This document shows, piece by piece, positions 52,715 through 61,920 of a stretch of 64,000 nt of DNA (positions are counted from its first letter, which is position 1; each line of letters opens with the position of its first letter). This DNA is from Myxococcota bacterium (lineage in GTDB: Bacteria; Myxococcota_A; UBA9160; SMWR01): contig JAKVBI010000011.1 of the NCBI GenBank assembly GCA_022447545.1, forward strand, positions 248,001 through 312,000, in the 5' to 3' direction. Position numbers and translations under genes: made by a program. Below the pieces are notes generated by a model. It saw only the letters and a program-made list of their open reading frames with translations, did not search any database and was not told the DNA's origin.

Positions 52715-54010
52715 CTAGAGCGGCTTGCCGTGCTTGGCCTCGATGTCTCGCGTCTGTTCCATGGACAGTTCCACGATGTCCCGTGGAAAACACAGGCCCC
52801 AGAGCCAGTCCACGGCAATCTGCACTTTGCGTGCGAGTGTGGGCATCTTTGCCCAGTAGATCACGTGCCACAGAAGCCAGGCCGTGAACCCCGACAGTCT
52901 GCGTCCGTAGACCTGACCTACGGCGTTACGGTGTCCGATCAAGCAGAACATCCCCTGGGGCGAATAGGAGAAGGGCTGGGGCACCCCCCCCCGAATCGAC
53001 GCGCAGATATTCTCGGCCAACTGCTCCGCCTGACGCGTTGCATACTGAGCGAGGGTCGGAGAAATCGATCCGTCCATTGCATTGGGAACTGCCGCACAAT
53101 CTCCCAGCGCCCACACGCCCTCACGGCCTTCGACACGCATGTCCCCGGAAACCACCAGCCGACCGCGTTCCAATTCGAGGCCCGAATTCACGAGCAGAGG
53201 ATACGTACCATTTCCCACGGCGGAGATGACAGTGCCGGCTCGTACCATCTCTCCACCCGACAGCCGAATCCCGTCGGCAGTCACCGCCTCGACCCCCGTC
53301 CCCTCGCGAATCTGCATTCCACGGGCCTCCATGCGCTGGCGCGCAAAGGCCGAGAGGTCCTCGGGCAGAGGTCCAAGAATACGCGGTGAACCCTCCAACA
53401 GGTGAACCTGGATGTCAGCCGCCTCGATACTCGAGTAATAGGCGCAACTGTCCCTGAACAGGTCGAGAATGGCGCCGGCGACCTCGACGCCAGTAAATCC
53501 GCCCCCTACCACGGCCACCGAGAGCAGTCCCTCCCGGGTTTCGGAATCCGACGTCACCTCCGCGCGCTCGAGTTGTGCGATCAGGTGATTACGCAGGGCG
53601 GACGCATCGCCGAGCGTCTTGATCGGCCAACCGAATTCCCCCATCCCCTCGATGATCTCGAGCCGGACGGGCAATCCCAGGGCGAGGACCAGGTGGTCGT
53701 AGCCCTCACGTGTCAGCGTTCCCCCGCCATCCTCGAATTCCACCGTCCGGGCGTCAAAGTCCAGCGCGGTCACCGGGGCTGTCCGACAGATCACACCGGG
53801 CAACATCTCCCGAAGAGACCACACCACGTGAAGCGGGTTGAGGGACGCGCCCACCACTTCGGGTAGGAGCGGCGAGAAACACAGATGGTTCTCACGGCTG
53901 TAGAGCACGACCTTCCAGTGAGCGGGAAGAGTCCGTCGCAGCCGAAGAGCCGTCTCCACCCCGGCGAACCCCCCGCCAACGATCACGACCCGTTGCTCTG
54001 CGCGATTCAT
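52715..54010 (-). CDS. NDH-2-like FAD-dependent NAD(P)H dehydrogenase
   Basis: 431 residues. GGGFAG at residues 12-17 for FAD and a second GGGFTGVEVAGAI for NAD(P)H, with VWALGDCAAVP and the C-terminal ARKVQIAVDWLWGLCFPRD amphipathic/hydrophobic region that tethers NDH-2 to the membrane. It would pass electrons from NADH to quinone without pumping. ATG 54010 is preferred to upstream ATGs because GGAAGG lies 7 bases before it. It might re-oxidise NADH made by the SDRs and AOR, although nothing links it to them beyond position. Confidence 0.87.
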   Translation of the reverse strand: MNRAEQRVVIVGGGFAGVETALRLRRTLPAHWKVVLYSRENHLCFSPLLPEVVGASLNPLHVVWSLREMLPGVICRTAPVTALDFDARTVEFEDGGGTLTREGYDHLVLALGLPVRLEIIEGMGEFGWPIKTLGDASALRNHLIAQLERAEVTSDSETREGLLSVAVVGGGFTGVEVAGAILDLFRDSCAYYSSIEAADIQVHLLEGSPRILGPLPEDLSAFARQRMEARGMQIREGTGVEAVTADGIRLSGGEMVRAGTVISAVGNGTYPLLVNSGLELERGRLVVSGDMRVEGREGVWALGDCAAVPNAMDGSISPTLAQYATRQAEQLAENICASIRGGVPQPFSYSPQGMFCLIGHRNAVGQVYGRRLSGFTAWLLWHVIYWAKMPTLARKVQIAVDWLWGLCFPRDIVELSMEQTRDIEAKHGKPL

Positions 54011-54147
54011 CGATGCGCCTTCCATCTCATTCGTCTTATTCATATCACCCAACCCATCTACCCGCTGCGAGGCAGCCCCGGAATCCCGACCGAGCAAGCA
54101 TAGACGGGTGCCGGTCCGACATGCCAGACCCTACCTTCGAACGACGA

Positions 54148-55026
54148 TCAGACCGAACGGCGCAGCATCCAGGTGAAGGCTAAAACGATCGCAAATCCCG
54201 CCAGAAATAGAACCCAGACGGGTTGTGCCGGCACTGCCGACGCTGCATTACCGAGTTTCGGGGTCAAGAAGTCCACCACATCGCACCAATAATCGGTGTA
54301 CTCGTCATCCACCACCCAGAACATCTCGTGCCCGTCGCATTCGATGCAGCCTTCGGTGGGATAGTCGCCATAGACCTCGTGGACGTAGCGCTTGTGATCT
54401 GCTTCGAGAGCCGTCGCCACAGACTGCGCCAAGGCCACGTGATCGTCCTGATACAGATCGTTGCTCGCCACCAGAATCTGTACCGGGGCGGAGATCACCG
54501 ACACGTCGGCAAGAGCGTTCGCGAGGGCTCCATTCCCTGAAGCGGGTGCCATCAGTACCGTGGCGTCGATTTCGGAGCTTCGCTGCTTCGCGGTCGCAAG
54601 GGCCAACAGCCCCCCCCGGGAGAAGCCAAGGATCGCCACGCGATCGGTGTCGACCTCGTCGCGACTTCGCAGAGTGGACAAACCGTCGAGGACATCCTGC
54701 AAGTGGGCACCCAGAGGTCTCTGGGGAACATCCAGACGAAGCGGTGCGTAAGCAAACCAGCCCTCCTCGGCCAGGGCGCGGCAGGTTTCCTCGAGTTCCC
54801 CCCCCACCACGGGCCCCAAACCGCCGTGGGCATAGAGGACTCCGGGAAACGGAGGCGTACCCAAAGGGGTACAGAAGAACGACCCCGCGTCTTCGGTAAC
54901 CGAGGCCACCGCCGTGCCGTCCCCGGTGCAGTCCTCCGCAAGCCCGACTCCAGGGGCCAGTAGGACCTGCAACGCCCACGCCGTGGCAACCAGGTACGAG
55001 ACAGCGCTTGACATCGGCCTCCCCAT
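54148..55026 (-). CDS. Exported dienelactone-hydrolase-like protein with C-terminal anchor
   Basis: 292 residues. Signal peptide (SSAVSYLVATAWALQVLLA then GVGLA), alpha/beta-hydrolase core with nucleophile Ser in LGFSRGGLLAL, a later Asp in ILVASNDLYQDDH, and His in CDGHEMFW. Like dienelactone hydrolases, but with Ser, not Cys. The C-terminus is SAVPAQPVWVLFLAGFAIV followed by LRRSV: a VPAxP motif, membrane helix and Arg, like exosortase sorting tails and like the end of the protein at 23116. Start ATG 55026 or 55014 (GGGGAGG 3 bases upstream). Substrate unknown; periplasmic or surface ester hydrolysis is likely. Confidence 0.82.
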   Translation of the reverse strand: MGRPMSSAVSYLVATAWALQVLLAPGVGLAEDCTGDGTAVASVTEDAGSFFCTPLGTPPFPGVLYAHGGLGPVVGGELEETCRALAEEGWFAYAPLRLDVPQRPLGAHLQDVLDGLSTLRSRDEVDTDRVAILGFSRGGLLALATAKQRSSEIDATVLMAPASGNGALANALADVSVISAPVQILVASNDLYQDDHVALAQSVATALEADHKRYVHEVYGDYPTEGCIECDGHEMFWVVDDEYTDYWCDVVDFLTPKLGNAASAVPAQPVWVLFLAGFAIVLAFTWMLRRSV

Positions 55027-55577
55027 GACTGCCACCGGACTGGCTGCGAACCCGATCACAGCGCCGCTCCTCCAGCGGGATCCCGGCTCCAACCATTCTA
55101 CATGGCGAGGAAAGACCGACAGACAGAAGGAATCGACCTGCACGACACTCTTCACCGCATGATGCACACCTCAAGACCGCGACTGGCATCTCGGATCTGT
55201 GTTCTGACGTTCGCCACGGCCCTGCCCTTTCCTCCGTGCCGACGAGGACCGCGGAGCAGGTCACCGCAACCGAAGATCTCCCGGAAGTGCGTACCCACTG
55301 GCTCGCCCACCCATTGCCTGGGAAATGGATGGACGCCCCCACATGGCCATCGGCGGCGGCTGATTCGCGGGCACCTCACGCTGCGGGGCGACGCGAGCCG
55401 GTCTCGGACTGGGGCTTGCTCGCGGTCTTTCCCGTCCCGGACGACGACGCCCAGGCGCACTGATCGCATCCCGCCAATGCCACACCGGTTTCGGGCGATG
55501 GTTGAGCATTACAGCCCAGGCCCCTGAATCAAAAGGGTTTCTACAGTCCGTACGTTGAAGCGCTCGAGGCCGCAGGT
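55027..55577. other. 551-base gene-poor interval; possible frameshifted small secreted protein
   Basis: Between an exported hydrolase and the P450, both on the minus strand. On the plus strand, ATG 55162 begins a signal-peptide-like run (TSRPRLASRICVLTFATAL), and the frame beginning near 55236 and ending TGA 55463 has coding-like third-position GC (about three quarters G/C). The two parts are in different frames, so a single-base slip would join them to a roughly 100-residue protein. No ribosome site is seen. It could be a degraded gene, a sequencing slip or chance. Nothing else is recognised in this interval. Confidence 0.25.
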
Positions 55578-56774
55578 TCAGGCGTGCAGTACGGCCTCGA
55601 GGCTCGTGGGGCCGAGTTCCCAGAACGATGGGGTGGCCCGATACTGATAGCCAGGAGCCAAACCGGCCGCGGGGAACGCGTCGAAGAAGGCCTCCAACAC
55701 GACCCTACCCTCCATCCGTGCCAGACCTGCTCCCAAACACAGGTGGGGGCCCATCCCGAAGGCCACGTGGTCTCCGGCATTGTCCCGGTCGGCGCGAAAC
55801 GTATCGGCATCGCTCCCGAAATAGACTTCGTCTCGATTCGCCGAACCCAGCGCCAGCCACACCCGCTCGCCTCGTGGAATCGCTACACCCGAAAGTTCCA
55901 CGTCCTCACGCAGGGACCGCACGCTCACCTGTACCGGCGAGTCGACCCGCAGACTTTCGTCGATAGCGTTGGGTATCAGCGAGCGATCAGCACGCAGCTG
56001 CTCGTAGAGGTTCCGGTTCGACAACACACGATGGAAGAGATTGCCCAACATGTGCATGGTGGTGGCGTGACCCGCGATGATCAGGTGAGCGATGGCGCAG
56101 CGCAGTTCCGTTGCCGTCATGGGCCGCTCGCCGATCTTCTCGCGGACCATGCGCGTGACGAGATCATCGAGATCCGGGCTCTCGGAACGCCGCCGATCGT
56201 TGACCAGGCCATCGATGTACCGGGCGAACTCGGGATGCCCCCCGTGTAATCCCGGTCCACGCTCGGTTCGGTTGTGACTCGGGTAGGTGCCCTTGGAGAC
56301 CTCGAAGGACCAGGCCTGAAACTGCGCGTGGTCGCGCTCGGGGACTCCAATGACATGAGATGCCACGATGCCGGGGACAGGTCCGGTGAGCGCAGGCAGC
56401 AGGTCGACGGGCCCGGTGGCAGGAAGATCAGCGATTAGTCGCGTCGCCAGATCTCGAATGAACGGCTCGGTCTGCTTGAAGTGAGCCTGGTTCAAAACAC
56501 TCTGTTCGAAACGCCGCAACTTCGGGTGGTCCGGCGGGTCCATCTCATTGATGAGACGCTCATCATCGGGCACCACGACACCGGGCGCGCGCATCCCTCC
56601 GACGTTCGAGAAGATACGGTTGTCCTTCAGCGCCACCCGGCAATCGTCGTAGCGCGAAACGAACCACAACCCCGCCGACGAGCGGGCGACTCCCTCACCG
56701 CGCCGCAACATCGCCATCTCGGCGTAGATCAGGCTCTGCTCATTGGGCACGAAGGGGTCGAAGGTCAAACTCAT
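55578..56774 (-). CDS. Cytochrome P450
   Basis: 398 residues, soluble bacterial type. Haem-binding loop FGMGPHLCLGAG with Cys346, I-helix AGHATT at 234-239, K-helix Glu273-x-x-Arg276 (ESLR), and a PERF-like region. N-terminal membrane anchor absent. P450s hydroxylate or oxidatively cleave with oxygen and NAD(P)H-derived electrons; ferredoxin and reductase partners are not in this part of the window. The AGHATT sequence differs from the usual AGxDT/ET, so the acid before Thr that helps proton delivery is missing. Probably in the minus-strand series with the amidohydrolase before it (51 bases). Substrate unknown. Confidence 0.92.
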   Translation of the reverse strand: MSLTFDPFVPNEQSLIYAEMAMLRRGEGVARSSAGLWFVSRYDDCRVALKDNRIFSNVGGMRAPGVVVPDDERLINEMDPPDHPKLRRFEQSVLNQAHFKQTEPFIRDLATRLIADLPATGPVDLLPALTGPVPGIVASHVIGVPERDHAQFQAWSFEVSKGTYPSHNRTERGPGLHGGHPEFARYIDGLVNDRRRSESPDLDDLVTRMVREKIGERPMTATELRCAIAHLIIAGHATTMHMLGNLFHRVLSNRNLYEQLRADRSLIPNAIDESLRVDSPVQVSVRSLREDVELSGVAIPRGERVWLALGSANRDEVYFGSDADTFRADRDNAGDHVAFGMGPHLCLGAGLARMEGRVVLEAFFDAFPAAGLAPGYQYRATPSFWELGPTSLEAVLHA

Positions 56775-56825
56775 GGTGGATCCGTATGTCCCAGTTCCGT
56801 CAGAAGTCGAAACGTCGCGTCGACT

Positions 56826-58001
56826 CTAGAAGGCGTCGGCGCTCGGCCCGACCCGATCGACCACAGGGGCCAATCTCACGGGGTCAAACCCATACACGCC
56901 GGCGGCATTCCGCCCAACCATCGCTCGCACTTCGTCTCCTGGAACACCCGCGAAGGCGTCCTTGAGGGCCTGGGCGGTATGAGGCCAGGTGCCTTCCAGA
57001 TGGGGGTAGTCACTGCCCCACATCAGCTTGTCGACTCCGATTTCGTGGCGCATGGCAGCCTCTTCGGTGCCCATGAACGAAGCTCCCACAAAGCACTGAC
57101 GGGCGAAATACTCGCTCGGCTTCAAGCTCAGGTGCTGTTTCGCGTGGGTGAACATGGCCTGCTCATAGAGACCATCGAATTGTTTCAAGCTGGCCGGGAT
57201 CCAGGTGGCCCCCTGCTCGGTCATGACGAACTTGAGCTGGGGGTGGCGTTCGAAAACCCCGGACCATACGAAGAACGTGAACGGCCGGTGGGCAAACCAG
57301 GACGCTTCCGAGAGAAAGATTCCCAGCGAGCCGGGATGATCTCCGTAGGGAGGCGCACCACCGCCACCATGGGTATGCACCGGCAGAGCAAGCTCCTCGC
57401 ACACCGACCAAAGCGGCTCATACCGTGGATGGTTGTAGAACGGAAGGCTGCCCGTACTACAGGGGATCAAGACCCCACCGCGCAGGCCTACCTCTCGAGC
57501 CCAACGCGCTTCAGCCACGGCCACATCGATATCGTCCAACGTAATCAATGCTACCCCTGCGCTGCGGTCGGGATGGGTTTGACACATTTCGGCCAGCCAG
57601 CGGTTGTAGGCACGTGAGCCCGCCAGGTCGTATTCGGGCCCCAAGCCAAACATGTCCACCATCAGGCCAGCGTGAAAGGGGGGAGCCGTGTCCATGGAGC
57701 CGCCGGGAAAGATCACCTCTCCCACACAGCCATCTGCCTCGAGTTCGCGAATGCGACGCTCGGGATCCCAGCAACCGCTGATCCCACCCGCCTTCACGGC
57801 CTGCTCGTCGTCGTAGTCGGCCTGGGACTCCTCGCTGTAGATACCCCCTCCGAAGAACTCGCGGCGCCGCGCATCGCGCTGCTCGGTATTCACAAGCCAT
57901 TCGTCGAAGGGCTTACGGAACTGTGGATCCAGATAATCGCGATAGCGTTCCATGGGAGCGCCCGCGTGGCAGTCCGAAGAAATCATGAGCAGACGTTCCA
58001 T
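56826..58001 (-). CDS. Amidohydrolase_2 (PF04909-type) hydrolase
   Basis: 391 residues. N-terminal LLMISSDCHAGAP gives the first metal ligands; LEADGCVGEVIFPGG, GSRAYNRWLAEMCQTHPDRS, ALPVHTHGGGGAPP with His-x-His, KFVMTEQGATWIPASLKQF, and LMWGSDYPHLEG (conserved Asp), then VGRNAAGVYGF. All the usual metal-site elements of the family are present. AAGGAGG lies 7 bases before ATG 58001. Upstream of the P450 by 51 bases, so they are probably co-transcribed. It may hydrolyse or decarboxylate the hydroxylated product. Confidence 0.85.
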   Translation of the reverse strand: MERLLMISSDCHAGAPMERYRDYLDPQFRKPFDEWLVNTEQRDARRREFFGGGIYSEESQADYDDEQAVKAGGISGCWDPERRIRELEADGCVGEVIFPGGSMDTAPPFHAGLMVDMFGLGPEYDLAGSRAYNRWLAEMCQTHPDRSAGVALITLDDIDVAVAEARWAREVGLRGGVLIPCSTGSLPFYNHPRYEPLWSVCEELALPVHTHGGGGAPPYGDHPGSLGIFLSEASWFAHRPFTFFVWSGVFERHPQLKFVMTEQGATWIPASLKQFDGLYEQAMFTHAKQHLSLKPSEYFARQCFVGASFMGTEEAAMRHEIGVDKLMWGSDYPHLEGTWPHTAQALKDAFAGVPGDEVRAMVGRNAAGVYGFDPVRLAPVVDRVGPSADAF

Positions 58002-58127
58002 GGGAGGACCTCCTTGGGTCGATGGGACACGTGCGGTCGGTCTCGCAATTGCGAGCCCAACGCATCGACGAGCCCCAACAGATCAGTCTAATCGAACGGA
58101 CTGAAGGAAGAGAAGCACCGCCCGCAC

Positions 58128-59210
58128 TTACCGAGCCAACTTCACCCGCAGCAACCGGTCTCCAGCAAAGGAGCCTACGAACAAGTCGTCTCCCACCACG
58201 AGGCCTACGGTTCCGCCACCCATGGGAGCACCCTGGTTGTGGTAGAGGACTTCCGTCTCCATGGAGTCCGGATCGATGGCCACAATCTGAAACTCCAGGG
58301 GACAGGCCCCCGAGTGCAGGTCGACACACACGTGAAACATGGCCGGGTCGGCGACCAGCGACGCCACTACAAGACGTCCATCGGTTGCCCAACGTGCGTT
58401 GTCGGTGCCCGGAAGCGAGACCCGCCGCACGATTTGATGAGATTCACGGGAGAGCACCACGACTTCATTGTCCCCAGATGCGTTGACGAACAACTCGCGC
58501 CCATCAGCAGAGACCTCGATGCCATTGGGTAGAACCATCTCGGAGCCCGGTACCTCCGACCAGCCGTCGGAAGGAAGCCATTGCCAGACCCTCCCCTTGA
58601 CTGGATCTCCGCTGGTAAAGCCCTCGACGACCGCCTCCATTCCTCCCTCTCGGCTCATCATTTCAGTGGTCACGAAACCGCCACCCGGAAGAGCCGCCAC
58701 CGAATTGAGCCAGGCCAAACCCGGGACCTCCGCACAACCACGCCATTCCACACGAGTGTCCCGCCCATCTTCGAAGACCTCGAAGAATTCGATGGCCTCG
58801 CGCCCACTGTGCTGGACGGCCAGCAATTGCAGGGCTCCGTCAGCTCGCTGCGACAAGTAGATCCCATGGGGGCTGAAGTCCGGCGGAGGGGGGCCAGGAC
58901 AATTCGCGTCGCCCCAACGAGCCGTGGTCCCGGCGCCGTCAGAACCTTCGAACAGCACGCGGCGTTCCTCAGTATCCAGCACCAGCAGAGATAGTCGTCC
59001 GGGATGACCGCCCTCCATGGCGCCAAATTCACTGACGATCACTCCCTCGTGACCCGGCAGAACCACCATGTCTTCCGGGTTCTGGAAGTTACACAGAGGA
59101 CGCGCCGGCCCGCTGGGTTCGCAGGTGGTGATGATCGAATCGTGAGGCACCGGGGTTGCACAGGCCAATGCGCCCACGACACCCAGGATCACAAGGATGG
59201 ATCTACACAT
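58128..59210 (-). CDS. Exported SMP-30/strictosidine-synthase-like beta-propeller protein
   Basis: 360 residues. N-terminal signal (CRSILVILGVVGALACATP) with a Cys that may be lipidated, though the -3 Ala-Leu-Ala-Cys lipobox is not ideal. The rest is a six-bladed propeller-type pattern: GHEGVIVSEFGAM, DFSPHGIYLSQRADGALQL, LNSVAALPGGGFVTTEMM, LPNGIEVSADGRELFVNASG and GDDLFVGSFAGDRLLRVKL. Relatives include gluconolactonase, paraoxonase and arylesterase. It follows AGGAGGAGTC. Downstream of two SDRs in the same series. Lactone hydrolysis outside the cell is possible but not shown. Confidence 0.82.
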   Translation of the reverse strand: MCRSILVILGVVGALACATPVPHDSIITTCEPSGPARPLCNFQNPEDMVVLPGHEGVIVSEFGAMEGGHPGRLSLLVLDTEERRVLFEGSDGAGTTARWGDANCPGPPPPDFSPHGIYLSQRADGALQLLAVQHSGREAIEFFEVFEDGRDTRVEWRGCAEVPGLAWLNSVAALPGGGFVTTEMMSREGGMEAVVEGFTSGDPVKGRVWQWLPSDGWSEVPGSEMVLPNGIEVSADGRELFVNASGDNEVVVLSRESHQIVRRVSLPGTDNARWATDGRLVVASLVADPAMFHVCVDLHSGACPLEFQIVAIDPDSMETEVLYHNQGAPMGGGTVGLVVGDDLFVGSFAGDRLLRVKLAR

Positions 59211-59289
59211 GACTCCTCCTCTGCCGGAATCTGAAAATCGAAAATTCATTGCTCGGCGACTACACGCTTCCATACACCTCACGACCGGT

Positions 59290-60066
59290 TCACATCCACA
59301 TGCCACCATTGCATTCGATGACGTGACCGGTGACCGGCTTTGCAAGATCTGAGGCCAGGTACACGACAGAGCCCGCGATTTCGTCGGGACTGGGAATGTT
59401 GCCCAGTGCGATCTGATCGGTGATTTGGCGCTCGTAGTCCGCAGCCACTCCACCCGACTCTCGAGCAAGGCGCTCGAAATAGCTCTGGATGGGTGCACCT
59501 GCGATGTACCCCGGATTGACGGCATTGACGCGCACCCCCTGCCCCCCGAGTTCACGAGCGAGAGTCTTGGTAGACGTCAGCAACGCCATCTTGGCTGCCG
59601 CGTAGGCGCCCTGACGAGGCTGGATGTCTCGGGTCGCGAGGGTCCCGATGTTCACCACACAACCGTGATCGCTCGCAAGCAGAGACGGCAAAGCGGCCTG
59701 CGTCAACTGCAGCGCTCCAAAGAAACTCACCTCCATCGCCGAACGCCAGTCGTCGAGATCCGAGTCTGCGAGAGAGAACCCCGTGTTTCCCCGCGCTGCG
59801 CTATTGACCACTATGTCCACTCCGCCGAGTTGGTCGACTGCATCGGCCACGAACTTCGCGCAATCCTCGGGACGAGCCACGTCCGTCGAACGCCAGACCG
59901 CTCGGCGCCCCAACTCCTCGACTTCCGCCGCGACACTGGACAGATTGTCTTCGCTGCGCGCGGCCAGTCCCACGTGGGCGCCCTCGCGTGCCAGCGCCAG
60001 GGCGATGGAGCGGCCCAGCCCTGGACCAATGCCAGAGATGATCGCGACCCGACCTTCCAACAACAC
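59290..60066 (-). CDS. SDR-family oxidoreductase
   Basis: 258 residues from GTG 60066, supported by GGAGG about 5 bases upstream. SGIGPGLG replaces the usual TGxxxGIG, followed by Arg residues after strand two (AARSED), favouring NADP. NSAARGN takes the NNAG place. The Ser is Thr (IGTLATRD) and the Tyr/Lys site is AYAAAK. It sits 16 bases after the neighbouring SDR gene and likely shares its transcript. The two paralogues may handle successive or stereochemically different steps. The SGIGPGLG loop is a legitimate SDR variant, so I do not regard it as broken. Confidence 0.88.
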   Translation of the reverse strand: MLLEGRVAIISGIGPGLGRSIALALAREGAHVGLAARSEDNLSSVAAEVEELGRRAVWRSTDVARPEDCAKFVADAVDQLGGVDIVVNSAARGNTGFSLADSDLDDWRSAMEVSFFGALQLTQAALPSLLASDHGCVVNIGTLATRDIQPRQGAYAAAKMALLTSTKTLARELGGQGVRVNAVNPGYIAGAPIQSYFERLARESGGVAADYERQITDQIALGNIPSPDEIAGSVVYLASDLAKPVTGHVIECNGGMWM

Positions 60067-60082
60067 GAAAACCTCCGCCGTC

Positions 60083-60847
60083 CTAACGCAAAATCGCCCC
60101 ACCACCATCAACGGCGATGGTGTGGCCAGTGACATAGCGCGAGTCGTCACTCGCCAGAAAGACGGCCACCGGACCGATGTCCTGCTCGCAGTCGCCAATG
60201 CGGTTGAGGGGCCGTCCAGTGGTGAAAGTCTCGAGCAGCTCAGGCGCGAGTTCCAGGAGTTTCTCGACTCCAGGGGAACTGGCCAGAGGACAGATCACGT
60301 TGACGAGGATCCCATCCTCCCCCCACTCCCGTGCTGCAGTTTTACTCAGCGCACGGATCGCCTCCTTCGCAGCCCCGTAAGCGGCCTGCCCATGGTTGCC
60401 TTGATAACCGGAAGCCGAACCCAGATTGATGACCCGCCCCCCGCGCCCCTTCATGTGGGGATAGACAGCTTGCATGAAGTAAAAAGTGCCGCGAAAACCG
60501 GTGTCGAAGCACTGATCGATAATTTCGTCGGTGTGATCGATCAGCAGAACTGGGGATGCCGGTGCTCGTTGAGCGTTGTTCACCAACACATCCACCGCAC
60601 CGAAAGTTTCCACACAATCCGCTACCACCTTCTCGACGGAGGCGCGCTGGCTGACGTTGCAGTCGAAATGAGCTGCGCGGCCGCCCAGAGCCTCGATCTC
60701 ACGGACAGTTCGAAGACCGCTCTCGGCGTTGATCTCCGCCACCGCCACGGCCGCTCCCTCGCGTGCCAGAGCCAGTGAGATCCCCCGCCCGACGCCCTGC
60801 CCCGCTCCCGTCACGAGGGCCACACGCCCCCCCAGTCGTCCCGACAC
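60083..60847 (-). CDS. SDR-family oxidoreductase
   Basis: 254 residues from GTG 60847, chosen because GGGAGG is about 7 bases upstream (an upstream GTG 60874 is also in frame). TGAGQGVG loop, NNAQRAP, Ser in LGSASGY, AYGAAKEAI with Tyr and Lys, and TGHTIAVDGGGAIL end. Full length and all catalytic residues present. Next to another SDR and near a beta-hydroxyacid dehydrogenase: a set of three nicotinamide dehydrogenases within 2.6 kb. Substrate unknown. Confidence 0.9.
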   Translation of the reverse strand: MSGRLGGRVALVTGAGQGVGRGISLALAREGAAVAVAEINAESGLRTVREIEALGGRAAHFDCNVSQRASVEKVVADCVETFGAVDVLVNNAQRAPASPVLLIDHTDEIIDQCFDTGFRGTFYFMQAVYPHMKGRGGRVINLGSASGYQGNHGQAAYGAAKEAIRALSKTAAREWGEDGILVNVICPLASSPGVEKLLELAPELLETFTTGRPLNRIGDCEQDIGPVAVFLASDDSRYVTGHTIAVDGGGAILR

Positions 60848-60983
60848 TCGGACGCCTCCCTTCGTGGAATCCACGCAATTCCGGAAACCCGCAAACCGCG
60901 GGCGCCCACCTTATGGGACACGAATTAAAAAGGAAAGGAAGGCGTACTCCTAGCGGCCCGAGACGGCTTGAATCATCTCGGGC

Positions 60984-61850
60984 TCAGCCGTCGGAATCCA
61001 CCGGGACTCGAAACATCCGCCCCGCCACACGTTGCGACGACTCCGCCACAGGCAGTTCGACACCGAGTTCCTCGGCCAGTGCCAGCACAGCATCGAGATC
61101 CTTGTGTGCCATGGCGCTGTACTTGAGCGCACTTTCGAGTTCCTCGGCGCTCGCATCGGGCCCAAGCCGCTCGGCTCCATTGCGTGCCAGGGTGAAGTTG
61201 AAGAACTGGTCGAGCAGACGCGTACCGTCCACGACCCGGCGCAACACCGAGAAGTCGATCCCTGCCCGCTCGGTGTAGAGCATGGCCTCGTGGGTCGAGG
61301 CGAGAACCGCGTAGCTCAAATGGTTCTTGATCAACTTCATTTTCATGCCGGCGCCCAGTTCCCCTACGTGAACGACATCTCGCGCGTAGCTTTCGAACAA
61401 GGGACGCGCCCGTTCGAGAGCATCGGCATCTCCGCCCACCATGACCACGAGCTCCCCTGTCTCAGCACTGGGAGCGCCGCCGGCAACACCAGCGTCCAAC
61501 ACGTGCACGTCGCGCTCGGCGGCGGCCTCGGCCACCCGGCGCACGGTCGAGGTCTTGACGGTACTGTGAATGGCAATGATCGATCCGGGGGAAGCCCCTT
61601 CCAAAATGCCATTCGGTCCCATCACCACCTGCTCGAGTTGCGCGTCGTCGAGCACGACCACAGCCACGATCTCACATTTTTGCGAGAGTTCGGCGGCCGT
61701 CGTGCAACCCAGCGCCCCCTCGCCGACCAACTCTGCCACTGCCTCGGGGCGAACGTCCGAAACACACACCTCGAAACCCGCGCCCAGGGCACAACGCGCA
61801 ATCCGTGACCCGATCTGTCCAATTCCGATCATTCCGATTCGTTGGGTCAT
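60984..61850 (-). CDS. 3-hydroxyisobutyrate dehydrogenase-family oxidoreductase
   Basis: 288 residues of the beta-hydroxyacid dehydrogenase family. Rossmann GMIGIGQIGS at the N-terminus, DAGVAGGAPSAETGEL (substrate-binding Ser/Gly loop), and GAGMKMKLIKNHL with the catalytic Lys, followed by the all-helical dimerisation domain. It oxidises a beta-hydroxy acid or reduces a tartronate semialdehyde-like substrate. AGGGGGA lies about 5 bases before ATG 61850. Part of the minus-strand series 62393 to 59290 that encodes an amidohydrolase, an NTF2-like protein and SDRs; may close a side-chain route. Confidence 0.88.
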   Translation of the reverse strand: MTQRIGMIGIGQIGSRIARCALGAGFEVCVSDVRPEAVAELVGEGALGCTTAAELSQKCEIVAVVVLDDAQLEQVVMGPNGILEGASPGSIIAIHSTVKTSTVRRVAEAAAERDVHVLDAGVAGGAPSAETGELVVMVGGDADALERARPLFESYARDVVHVGELGAGMKMKLIKNHLSYAVLASTHEAMLYTERAGIDFSVLRRVVDGTRLLDQFFNFTLARNGAERLGPDASAEELESALKYSAMAHKDLDAVLALAEELGVELPVAESSQRVAGRMFRVPVDSDG

Positions 61851-61920
61851 CTATTTCCCCCTGTCGGATCTCGGAGAATTCTTGAGAGTTTGCCGGAGCC
61901 GGAAGGCGCCGTAGCTGCGC

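Noticed and set aside
55236-55463. 75-codon plus-strand frame as an independent gene
   Set aside because: No ribosome site and no family; kept only as part of a low-confidence frameshifted candidate.
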